Part shown: piece after piece, positions 1 through 8,648 of the stretch
How positions within the stretch are numbered: position 1 is the first letter of the stretch
Layout of the letters: every line of letters starts with the position of its first letter
Source: Schizochytrium sp. CCTCC M209059
Lineage: Eukaryota; Sar; Bigyra; Thraustochytrida; Thraustochytriidae
Direction of reading: 5' to 3'
Length of the DNA: 64,000 bases
Assembly (NCBI GenBank): GCA_000818945.1
Contig: KN805376.1
Location: forward strand, 313,494-377,493
The notes under the pieces: generated by a model
Told to the model about the DNA's origin: nothing
The model's database searches: none
Seen by the model: only the letters and a program-made list of their open reading frames with translations
Made by a program: the position numbers and the translations under genes

Positions 1-1298
1 ATGTTACCAAACGATCAGCCGTGAGTTTTCGCGAGCGGCAAAAGCGTTCCGGTTTTGTTGCCGACATTCATCGTCTCACGGTGGGACTCGAGAGATCAGA
101 GTCTGTGCAAGAGGTGCTAAAGCACGTAGCCGTCATGGGCGTGGTGAATGCCCGCATCGACGTCACCATCCTCTACTCTGTCATTCAGAGCGTCTCGGTG
201 TGCTCCGACCTGTCGTACTCGCTACAAGTGCTCGAAAATGACCTGCAGATTCTACAGGATGCTGGTAATCAGGTGTACATGGTGCGCAGTGTAACACAGC
301 ATGTCAAGCCGCTTTACGAGACGTTGATGCAATCATTTCGGACGCGATTACACCAGGATCTCGCCACAATCTATGAAAAACAGGTGCGAAATGACAATCT
401 CAAGGACTTTGCAAAAGACAGCCTTCACGTGATCGTTGGTTCGCATTACGCTCTTGCCGGTGTGGAGCATCACCTCAAGGCAGCAGAGTACCTCAACAAG
501 GGGCTTTCCAAGATCGCGCATCATGACCTCTCGTACGCAGCGCTCCTCGCGCGCCGCAGTCGCAAGCTCGTGCAGGGCTGGCAACGAAAGCAGCAGGCCA
601 AGGCAGAAAAGGCCAAAGCAATGTCCATGTACCTTGTTGGTGGATGCGAGCTCAAGTCCAACAATTATGAGCAAAGCTTTGGCGCTTTTGTTGCTGGACT
701 TCGTTGTTACGGGGCTCTCAAGCCTCTTTTGAAGCCCAGATGCAGGTCAAACGCGACTTGTCGCCTCTTACATGAGACTGTGCCCAACTGCAACTGTCTT
801 TTACTCCGACCTCGCATGCGAGCCTACCTTTTTGTACACCATACAGAGGATGCGCATTCGAGCACGTACTACCTCCGTGGAATGAAGGTCGAGTCTCCGC
901 GTGGCAGCAACTTTCACCTCACACCGCTCGAATGCGCAAATCTCTCGTCCGCGCAGCCAAGACACTCAAATTCCTCTGTCTGCGTACTTGAAGAAATGTC
1001 AGAGGAAGAGACACTCAAGCGATACCAAATGGTCGATCGCGACGCTACTGTCCAGTCTTTTTACCAGATTTACATTCATGATGCTGCTGTCGCAAAGCTT
1101 ATTCTTCACATGCTAGCCCAACTCGCCAAGGTCTCTTCCATAATGGAAGTCAAATCTGCAGGCCAAGTTCGGTCCACCTCATTCACGCAACACACACAAG
1201 ACACTATCACAAGTGAGCAAAGCAAAGGTGAACACGGGGGGCTGTCACGCTCTGGAAGCACGCTCATGGACCGCTCAAAAGTGTGTCACATTCAGTAA
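1..1298 (+). CDS. Soluble adenylyl cyclase-like protein, C-terminal part (paralogue 1, truncated by window edge)
   Basis: The frame (phase set by base 3) is open through the left edge, so only the last ~431 codons are seen and the start lies outside. It aligns along its whole length with the C-terminal third of the next gene (for example FVADIxRLTVGL near the start, and a final 400 residues with the same order of motifs), making the two a tandem duplicate pair. The visible part corresponds to the winged-helix/TPR-like region that follows the cyclase domains in ADCY10-type proteins; no cyclase domain is visible here. A CX5CX9CXC cysteine cluster (around bases 740-800) is shared with the paralogue. 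The last four residues are CHIQ, a plausible CaaX prenylation box. Family assignment comes through the paralogue; catalytic activity cannot be judged. Confidence 0.75.
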   Translation, partial: VTKRSAVSFRERQKRSGFVADIHRLTVGLERSESVQEVLKHVAVMGVVNARIDVTILYSVIQSVSVCSDLSYSLQVLENDLQILQDAGNQVYMVRSVTQHVKPLYETLMQSFRTRLHQDLATIYEKQVRNDNLKDFAKDSLHVIVGSHYALAGVEHHLKAAEYLNKGLSKIAHHDLSYAALLARRSRKLVQGWQRKQQAKAEKAKAMSMYLVGGCELKSNNYEQSFGAFVAGLRCYGALKPLLKPRCRSNATCRLLHETVPNCNCLLLRPRMRAYLFVHHTEDAHSSTYYLRGMKVESPRGSNFHLTPLECANLSSAQPRHSNSSVCVLEEMSEEETLKRYQMVDRDATVQSFYQIYIHDAAVAKLILHMLAQLAKVSSIMEVKSAGQVRSTSFTQHTQDTITSEQSKGEHGGLSRSGSTLMDRSKVCHIQ

Positions 1299-2662
1299 AG
1301 GTTCACATTGCTCAGCCGGTCAACACCGTTCATTCTATCTGCAAAATTTGCAGGATTGGCTCCGGATACACTTTTCTTCTACAGTCAGCGAATGAAGACG
1401 TTCACCGGGGCCTAGGTCTTTGCCTGAGACTTGGCTCTGGTCTAGACGTGGACTAGATTTAGCTCGTAGCTCTATGTGTGGGCCCACGATTTGTTTCGTG
1501 CGATATGTAATTCACCACACTACAAACTAAGACAAAGATTGATAGAAAGTGGCTGAATTGAAGTGTTTGTTTGAGTGCGAGGTGGTTCTGGCTGGCCCAC
1601 CTGCGGTACGGCTAATATCCATTTCAGAACGGACGTACCAGTGCCGCTGGGCCTAGTGCGGCGTCATGAAAGTTTTTTTTCCAGGAGTTTTTTTTTTCGA
1701 TTACGAACTTTCTTTTCAAGATTTTTTTTTTCAACCAAGTAAAATGTGGCAAAGTCATTCGAGCAGAGCTGAGTGAGCTGTCCGGCCTTGGCCAATATTG
1801 CTCGGCGTTGTGTACACAGCGTGCGGGAAATCAAAACGCAACCGATCAACTCAACTAACCAGAAATTTGTCACCGGACTGTGGAGCGCTGCATTTGTATG
1901 CAATGTAAACGATCCGTTGACGTTTGTCCTGTAGCATGATTCTACGTATTAGTACTACGTTACGGTGACCCGGGCCATGGCAGTAGCTCAACTTGGATTC
2001 ATTTTCCGACATAGGATTCACAGTCAGCCTGGGCACCGTTTCTGAGAGGCGCGGCGCGCGGCCCGTGCCCCAGTCGCTAGCTTTGCTAGCTAAAATACCC
2101 TTCTTGTGCAGCTCGAAGCAGTTCATGAAAAATCACGGTGACAGAAAAGGCGTAGACCAACCCGTTCTTACGCAGTCCTCTTGCACGGTCGGGGAGGTGT
2201 GTGCACCCCACATCGGCCATCGTTTGTTTTCTTTCCGTCATTTTTTCTTTGCATAAGGGTGAATGAACACTCGCTCGGCGGTCTTTCAAGGTCCGCGATC
2301 ATACCACTCCTTTGCGCGCGCACACACTCTTGCTCATTGGCTTGGCTTGAGCTGGCTGCACACATCCAGAACCTACCTTCGTAACTTAGGAGGCGCCACG
2401 GTCGCGCTGCGCTGGCTGGTCGCGCTTTGCAGGCAAACAGGCAGACCTTGCAAAGAGGCGAACCACGCGGTTGCGTTCCTCGTCGCGCCTCTCGCGCGAG
2501 GCCGGGCAAAGCCAGGCCAGTCTGTGCAAGGCACGCTGCGCAGCAGACACCAAGGCAAGACAAGAAAGGCAAAGAGAAAAGAGGAGAACGACGGCAATTG
2601 TGACCCTCGATACGTAGAGGTTGAGAGAGAGGGCGGTCCGCGTCAGAAACTCCGGAAAGACA
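1299..2662. other. Intergenic region between tandem paralogues
   Basis: No convincing gene. It should hold the 3' end of paralogue 1 and the promoter/5' UTR of paralogue 2. Several T8-T9 homopolymer runs lie at 1672-1732. The frame of the downstream gene stays open back to about 2621 but has no ATG before 2663. Confidence 0.7.
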
Positions 2663-5600
2663 ATGGACAGCAGCAGTCATCTCTCTCAGCTCGATGAAGA
2701 ACTTGTCGGTGAAGCGGTGAACGACATCACAGCGACGCGATCGAAAATCGAGTTCCATGAGGAGAACATTGAGTTCAGGACGGTGCCTTCAGACCAGGCA
2801 GCAGACAAAGGCCTCGACCCCAAGTCTAAGCTCGGAGCTAGTGTTCGCATTCAGCGATTCCTTCGAAAGACACAGCAGAGCAATGCAAGAAAAAAAATCG
2901 CCGCGCAGTATCGCCATGCTGTGGGAACCCTTGAAGATCCAGATGCTGAGCCCCTTCCTCCAATGCACCTCGGAGAATCACGGGCGAAAGTCATTGAACT
3001 CACCTCAAATTTTCTTCAGTGGACACTCTCGTCCAAGAGCGTCCACCAATGCAAACCTCCGTGCTCTTTCACTTTCGAGACTGTCGTTGTCCATATCTAC
3101 GTTGAAGGCCTCACCGAGTTCGCACGTCACGTGACCCGAGCACGGCGTGCAATGGACCGCTCCATTCTCGAAGGCGAGGAGTCGACCGCTCCAAAGATTC
3201 CGAGGTCAGGACTAAGCCCCGAGGTGGTCACCCGCCTTTGGGAATTCCTCATTGGTCAGATCCGCACATTCCAGGGAGATGCGATCAAAATTCTCGACGA
3301 CAGCGTGCAAGTGATCTTTCCCGTAGAGCCCTTGTTTTCGCACATTACCAAGTCACATTTAGCGCGCACAAAGTGCCAAAGTCGGGGGTTGCTCTTCGCC
3401 CTCGACCTCATGCACAAACTTAACACCTTCGAGATCGACCGAGACGTGCTCGCCAAGGACCACATGAGGACGAAGATAGGCATCGCTTTTGGAAAAGCTC
3501 AGCTGCACATTGCAGGTTCCCGCATGCGTCATGAAGTTCTGCTGTCTGGAGAGGCCCCTGCCCTAGCTCTGGATCTGTGCGTCCAGGCGCACGGGTCAGA
3601 GACGCTTGTCCATGAGTCCATCACGGACGTGAAGGATCGCGTTGTTCTCTCAAAGACTTTTGTGCGGCTTCGGATGGACGCAAGCCAGCCAACGACAAAG
3701 CTGCTTTATGAAAGGCTCGTCGAGGCCAGAGACTATCTGAAGCTAGCGCAGGCTGATGCGCCATACATGACGGGTAGTGCGTACAAGCGAGATCGCTCCG
3801 ATGTGCCAAGTTTCAGTGGGCTCGAAGTGACAAATACGCGCCGTAGCATGCGACTTGGGAAATCAGAATCCTTTCGCTCCCCAGTGCCAATAGCTGTGAA
3901 TGCCACTCCGGCGGGAGAGTCTACTCATGACTCGACAGAGTTTGATGTCTCCCAAACAATTCGCGGACGAGCGCTGAGCGACCGGAGACTCTCGGATGCA
4001 ACGATTCGTGGGCGCCAAGGTAACGAACGGATCGCCGCGCTGAGTCGGTTCGTGCCCAGAAGGGTCGTTGTCGAGCTTCTCGCAGGTTGCTTTGTTGCGC
4101 AGCTTGAATCCTGCCACGCGACGGTGTTGACTATTATCGTGAGTGATGGAAGCTGTGCTCTCGAGGACAAGGTCGATACACTCTCAATGTCGATTGCCAT
4201 ATCCATCGTCGATTCTGTCGTTGGCGAGTTCCTGGGAGACTTTATGCGAGCCTGGCTCGACCACAAGGGTCTCAACATGACCATCAGTTTTGGAAACGGA
4301 GCCTACGGGACCGAAAATGAGGGCTTGGAAGCAGCGCTCAAGGTGCGTGACATGCTTCGAGCGGAGGGCTTTAAGGTAGCGTTGGGCCTTGCATCGGGGC
4401 CCTGTAAGATTGGCGTAGTCGGAAGCACCGCGAGATGCGCCTACTCCGTGGTCGGCGGGGTTCCACGGCTTTCCGCTCGACTCGCAGATCGAGCGACATC
4501 GCTCTGGGCGATCACAGACGCGAAGCCGCTCATCATCGTGGATCAGTCTACGTTTTACTGTCTCCCGCCGTGCCTGGACACGCGTTTCGTGGCATCTGAG
4601 ATTTTTCCACGAGGCTTTGAGCATAATTTGCAAATATTCTTCCCATTGGATCCCGACGAGACAATGGATTCTCTCCGCGACGGTGAGGTGATAGCACATC
4701 TTTCGATTGTCCGATCTCCTCTATGCGTGCGTGTGCGTGACATCCTTAATCACGACGAGTCAGATTCTCGATGGAGACGTCAACATGGAGGGTTCGTTGC
4801 GGATATCTCACGGCTCACGGTCGGTCTCGATCGCGCAGAGGCTGTGCAAACAACGCTCAAGTATATTGCCGTCATGGGCATGGTTGATCCCCGCATTGAT
4901 GCGGAAGTTTTATACTCATTAATGCCGGTCAACGCCGCGCAGGACGTGCAATATGCCTTGGAGGCTTTGCAGACCGACTTCCAGATTCTGCGTCATGTGC
5001 ACAAGAACTCGTACAGCATTAACGACGTGGATAATCGTATCCAATATCTCTACGAGAATTTGCTCCAATCTTACCGAATGGAGGTACATCGAAGACTAGG
5101 TAACGCCTACACCGAGCATTTGACGCTGGGCACCTTGGCAGACATTCCGAAGCAGAATATGCAAATCATCATTGGCTCACATTTTGCGCATGCTGGACCG
5201 CATTCACATCTCGACGCCTGCTCACACTTTAACCAGGCATCAACCCTGGTGTCTTCCCAGGACCCACTGTACGGAACACGCTTAGCAGCCCGCAGCTACA
5301 AACTCGCAGATTCTTGGCTCGATACACAGTTTGATAAGGCCGAAAACACTCTGGCCAAGGCGCAATTTCTCATCGGAAAGATGGAAAACAAAATGGGGAA
5401 TCTCCGCAACAGTTTTAATGCATTTGTAACCTGCCTGCGAAGCTTCGCGCAGCTCGCGCCGCTTCTGCATCCACCCTGCAAATCTGCCGAGAAGTGCAAT
5501 CAGGAACAGGGTAGTCTGGACACCTGCGATTGCTATCGCTTGGCCACCAATGCTCGAGCAATTCTGTTCATACATCACGCCCCAGATCCGTACTCTCGAT

Positions 5601-6010
5601 TCCAGTTTCGGTGCGTGGAAGTGATTTCCACTGAGAGCTCATTTCTCATCAATCCTCTCGACTGCAGCGTCATCGAGTCCTTTGAAAAGGACCAGAATCA
5701 AGATCCGCACAATTGCCACTTGCAGCCTCTCGATATGGACACTGTCATGGCATATTACGAATTGCAGAAAAAGGGAGCCGCGCGATTTCGCTTCTATCGA
5801 CTCGTCATCATGCATCGACAGACTACGCAGCTCATTCTTGGCTCCTTCGTTCAGATGGCGTCAATCACTCTTCGATTGAAGGCGATGGAGTATCTCAAGG
5901 ACTCTTTCCGGCCGCCATCATCGCGCTTTATCCCGTCGCACCTGAGTGAGGACGAGGATGAAGAGCCGGTCGTGACATTGCAGCAGTCCCGAATGTGCGC
6001 GATCATGTAA
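2663..6010 (+). CDS. Soluble adenylyl cyclase (ADCY10)-like protein, NTPase-less, CaaX tail (paralogue 2)
   Basis: 1115 residues from the first in-frame ATG. Order: an IQ-like motif (~59-82); cyclase-like domain 1 (~133-320) with VHIYVEGLTEF and IGIAFGKAQLHIAG; cyclase-like domain 2 (~462-640) with VALGLASGPCKIGVVG and SVVGGVPRLSARL, which match the class III cyclase core (GIATGxxxxGVVG, VIGDAVNLSARL). A helical region resembling the post-NTPase part of ADCY10 follows directly (~712 onward), so the ~500-residue P-loop NTPase module of that family is absent. In domain 1 the first metal-binding Asp (FxDISGFT) is replaced by Tyr; a later Asp pair (KILDD) may keep the second. A CX5CX9CXC cluster sits near 939-956. 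The protein ends CAIM, a good farnesylation-type CaaX box, suggesting membrane attachment. Likely a degenerate or regulatory cyclase homologue; activity is doubtful. Confidence 0.8.
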   Translation: MDSSSHLSQLDEELVGEAVNDITATRSKIEFHEENIEFRTVPSDQAADKGLDPKSKLGASVRIQRFLRKTQQSNARKKIAAQYRHAVGTLEDPDAEPLPPMHLGESRAKVIELTSNFLQWTLSSKSVHQCKPPCSFTFETVVVHIYVEGLTEFARHVTRARRAMDRSILEGEESTAPKIPRSGLSPEVVTRLWEFLIGQIRTFQGDAIKILDDSVQVIFPVEPLFSHITKSHLARTKCQSRGLLFALDLMHKLNTFEIDRDVLAKDHMRTKIGIAFGKAQLHIAGSRMRHEVLLSGEAPALALDLCVQAHGSETLVHESITDVKDRVVLSKTFVRLRMDASQPTTKLLYERLVEARDYLKLAQADAPYMTGSAYKRDRSDVPSFSGLEVTNTRRSMRLGKSESFRSPVPIAVNATPAGESTHDSTEFDVSQTIRGRALSDRRLSDATIRGRQGNERIAALSRFVPRRVVVELLAGCFVAQLESCHATVLTIIVSDGSCALEDKVDTLSMSIAISIVDSVVGEFLGDFMRAWLDHKGLNMTISFGNGAYGTENEGLEAALKVRDMLRAEGFKVALGLASGPCKIGVVGSTARCAYSVVGGVPRLSARLADRATSLWAITDAKPLIIVDQSTFYCLPPCLDTRFVASEIFPRGFEHNLQIFFPLDPDETMDSLRDGEVIAHLSIVRSPLCVRVRDILNHDESDSRWRRQHGGFVADISRLTVGLDRAEAVQTTLKYIAVMGMVDPRIDAEVLYSLMPVNAAQDVQYALEALQTDFQILRHVHKNSYSINDVDNRIQYLYENLLQSYRMEVHRRLGNAYTEHLTLGTLADIPKQNMQIIIGSHFAHAGPHSHLDACSHFNQASTLVSSQDPLYGTRLAARSYKLADSWLDTQFDKAENTLAKAQFLIGKMENKMGNLRNSFNAFVTCLRSFAQLAPLLHPPCKSAEKCNQEQGSLDTCDCYRLATNARAILFIHHAPDPYSRFQFRCVEVISTESSFLINPLDCSVIESFEKDQNQDPHNCHLQPLDMDTVMAYYELQKKGAARFRFYRLVIMHRQTTQLILGSFVQMASITLRLKAMEYLKDSFRPPSSRFIPSHLSEDEDEEPVVTLQQSRMCAIM

Positions 6011-6554
6011 ACCTTCCACATCAGTCAGGATAGAGAAGGGATTCAATGTCAAGTTTTTTTTTTCTTGCTTGCTATTGCTTTGCACTCTGGCGTAAAGGCT
6101 TGCTTGCTGGCTTGCGCAGCGAAGCGAATGATGTTGTCGCTGTTCTCATTTTCTTGACACGTTGCGCTGTGCCGCACCATCGTGACCCTTGGTTTCTGAA
6201 TGCGGAAGGCTTGTTTGGTCGATTATGATCAAAACTTTAATCATTTTAAGGTAAGAGGTCAGGTTCTCACTCAAGATCCACCTGTGCAGAACAAGGGTTT
6301 CGACGTCAAGAAATATTAACATGGGGGCTGCCGTATCTCTTCGCGCAGCATTCAACATTTACAAAAGTAGTGTCCGTTGCCGTTTTGTTTTTTCTCGTGA
6401 CACTGAATTTCGTAGACTGCTCCTCGCAACGCCCGACAGTTCTTGCGGGACAGGTCTCTCTCTCTGTGAACCTGCGTCGCAGGATAGGTTTCACCAACAA
6501 AAGAAATGCATTCTAGGTAATTGAACAAAGTGCTTTTCAATCTGCGCTCGCACT
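6011..6554. other. Convergent intergenic region
   Basis: Lies between the 3' ends of the cyclase-like gene (+) and the kinase gene (-). It should contain both polyadenylation regions. No gene recognised. Confidence 0.7.
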
Positions 6555-8093
6555 TTACAAGAGGCTTGGCGAACCAAGCGAAGATGATGAAGATGAAGCC
6601 CCGTCGTCGTCATCGTCACCGTCATCATCATCTTCGTCATCGTCATCGTTCGCGTCAGGATGAAAGTTTGCGCGGTGATGTGCTTCTACGCCATGTTCCC
6701 TGTTGTCTCGGCGTTGCTCACCATCGCTCTGAGCAAATGTTCCTACGCTCGAACTGTAGTGACGACCGGTAAAAGTTTGTTGTTCGGCAAGCGCGGTGTT
6801 TGCTTCTTTAAGTGCTGCAGAAAGATCTGGCGGCGCCTTGAGCCCGCGCAAATGACGCGGGCTATGGATGACGGATGCCGGCGATGCCGTTTCGCCGGCC
6901 ACCCAAGGATGCCGAAGCGCCTGTTCTGCCGTACATCGTTTTACTGGGTTGCTATGTAACAAACGACCAAGTAAGTCTTTGGCAGACCCACTAAGATCTT
7001 TAACCCAGGACGGGTATTTCAGGCGATAATCCGTCCGACGCTTATTTCTTTTCTCGTCAAAAGGAAAGACACCGCACAACAAAACGAAGGTGACCACTCC
7101 GAGCGCCCAGACATCAATGGCGCGTGTGTACGCTTTACGATGCATCATTTCTGGCGCAATATAACCCATTGTGCCAAAGAATGTTCGTGTGCTAAGTGGC
7201 GACGTGTACGACATTGGACTTTCATCGCCGGGACCTCTACTTGCAGCTCTACCCGTGAGCGTCTTCGACAGCCCAAAGTCGATGATCTTGAGTTGTATAT
7301 CACGGTAATGCTCGACCTTGTCCTGCAAGAGAATGTTCTCTAGTTTGAGATCACGATGAATAACATTATGCTCGTGCAGATAGGCAACAGCGCTAATGCA
7401 CTGGCGCATCAAGAACGACACCTTTGCTTCTGTCAAGGTGCTATTGGGACGGCTTACTAAGTAGTCAAAGAGTTCACCGCCGCGCGCAAGCTCAGTAACC
7501 ACGTGCAAATGCACACGCGATTCAAAGACCGTTTGAAGCTTGATGATGTTCGGATGTTCGAGACGGCGCAAAATATCCACTTCACGCCTAAACTGAGGCA
7601 AGAGGTCGCTGTACAGGACCAAGACTTTGCGCTTGTTGATGATCTTTACAGCAAATTCTTTGCCTGTGGCCTTTTCAACGCAGGCAAAACACTTGGCGGT
7701 GCTGCCCTTGGCAATTTCGTCTCCCAGCTCAAAGGCGTCTCCAAACTTGACAATGGACAATTTGTCGTCGTCGTCGTCGTCGTAAAGCCTCCGATATGTG
7801 TTCTTCGCGCCCTCGTGCCCATCGCTGTCGTCAAAGTGTCTCGTGCCGCCGCATCCGAGCCAGCTCAGCCATTGCAAACAGCAGGGGCACGATTCCGACG
7901 TTGGGCTCTCCTCCTCGTCGCTGTACCGACTACTTCCTCGAGCGCGACGAAATCGATTCTGGTCATCGTCGTCCTGGACCCGCTCTGGGAGCCCCCTGCG
8001 CAGTTCTTCTCCCGCTCCGCCACCTCCCCCTGCTCCGCCGCCGTCGTGCTCGAGCGCGAAGGCTCTTCCCAGATCTGCGTCGAAGTCCGTCAT
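6555..8093 (-). CDS. CaMK-group serine/threonine protein kinase
   Basis: 512 residues, ATG start. The kinase domain spans ~117-397: catalytic Lys in FAVKII (K150), HRDLKLEN (246-253), DFG (282-284), APE (323-325), IDVWALGV and the closing HPWVAG; the HRDLKLEN motif and overall spacing are CaMK/AMPK-like. The glycine-rich loop is unusual (IAKGSTAKC in place of GxGxFG). The activation segment is enlarged by ~20 Ser/Gly-rich residues before the FFGTMGYIAPE block. The N-terminus is Gly/Asp rich with a Cys cluster (CPCC and LGCGG, ~69-83) that could be palmitoylated (inference). The C-terminus is a run of Asp/Glu then Ser, encoded by a trinucleotide repeat. No calmodulin-binding segment is evident, so the subfamily and substrates are unknown. 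Confidence 0.9.
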   Translation of the reverse strand: MTDFDADLGRAFALEHDGGGAGGGGGAGEELRRGLPERVQDDDDQNRFRRARGSSRYSDEEESPTSESCPCCLQWLSWLGCGGTRHFDDSDGHEGAKNTYRRLYDDDDDDKLSIVKFGDAFELGDEIAKGSTAKCFACVEKATGKEFAVKIINKRKVLVLYSDLLPQFRREVDILRRLEHPNIIKLQTVFESRVHLHVVTELARGGELFDYLVSRPNSTLTEAKVSFLMRQCISAVAYLHEHNVIHRDLKLENILLQDKVEHYRDIQLKIIDFGLSKTLTGRAASRGPGDESPMSYTSPLSTRTFFGTMGYIAPEMMHRKAYTRAIDVWALGVVTFVLLCGVFPFDEKRNKRRTDYRLKYPSWVKDLSGSAKDLLGRLLHSNPVKRCTAEQALRHPWVAGETASPASVIHSPRHLRGLKAPPDLSAALKEANTALAEQQTFTGRHYSSSVGTFAQSDGEQRRDNREHGVEAHHRANFHPDANDDDDEDDDDGDDDDDGASSSSSSLGSPSLL

Positions 8094-8648
8094 GGTGGCG
8101 CCCGCCGACCGACCGACCGACCGTCCTGGCCACTCGCAGCAAGGGCTGCTGCGGCAAGGAAGAGCACGCTCAAGGACGTGCCAGCCTAGCCTCCGCCGGA
8201 CGTCGAGCCGCGCCCCGCGACGCGATCTGGCTGTTTGCTTGCCTTTGGTGATGTGCGATGTGTGATGTGTGATGTCATAAGTGATGTGATGTGATGTGAT
8301 GTGATGTGATGTGATGTGATGCGATCGAGGCGTCGATGATTACGCATCTTCTTCTTTTTCTTGGTTTGGACCCATCATTCACAACACATCTGAAACGAAT
8401 CCTTCATCTTATTACTATTCTGTTGGTCCTTTTTTCGAGGCCGCTGCGCTTTTTCGTTCTTTAGCGAGACCTTCTTACCAACGTGCGGTCATCAATGTTG
8501 ATCAGACGCCATGAAAGGAGGGAAACGTTGACGGACGAAAGGCTGGCTGGCTGGCTGTCTGCCTGTTCGCCAAAACCCTTCAGCTCTGTGCAACACTACA
8601 GCATCTTCGGAAACCACCTCAGATCAGACCAGATTAGATCAGATCAGC
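8094..8648. other. Intergenic region with GATGT/GTGAT microsatellite
   Basis: Upstream of the kinase and downstream of the IQ scaffold, both on the minus strand. It contains a pentanucleotide tract (see 8250-8325) and a GATCAGACCAGATTAGATC-type degenerate repeat near 8622-8650. No gene seen. Confidence 0.7.
8250..8325. repeat. GTGAT pentanucleotide microsatellite
   Basis: About a dozen near-perfect GTGAT units ending in a GCGAT unit, in the kinase promoter region. It is the same family as the GATGC arrays at 31.9 and 32.3 kb. Confidence 0.9.
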
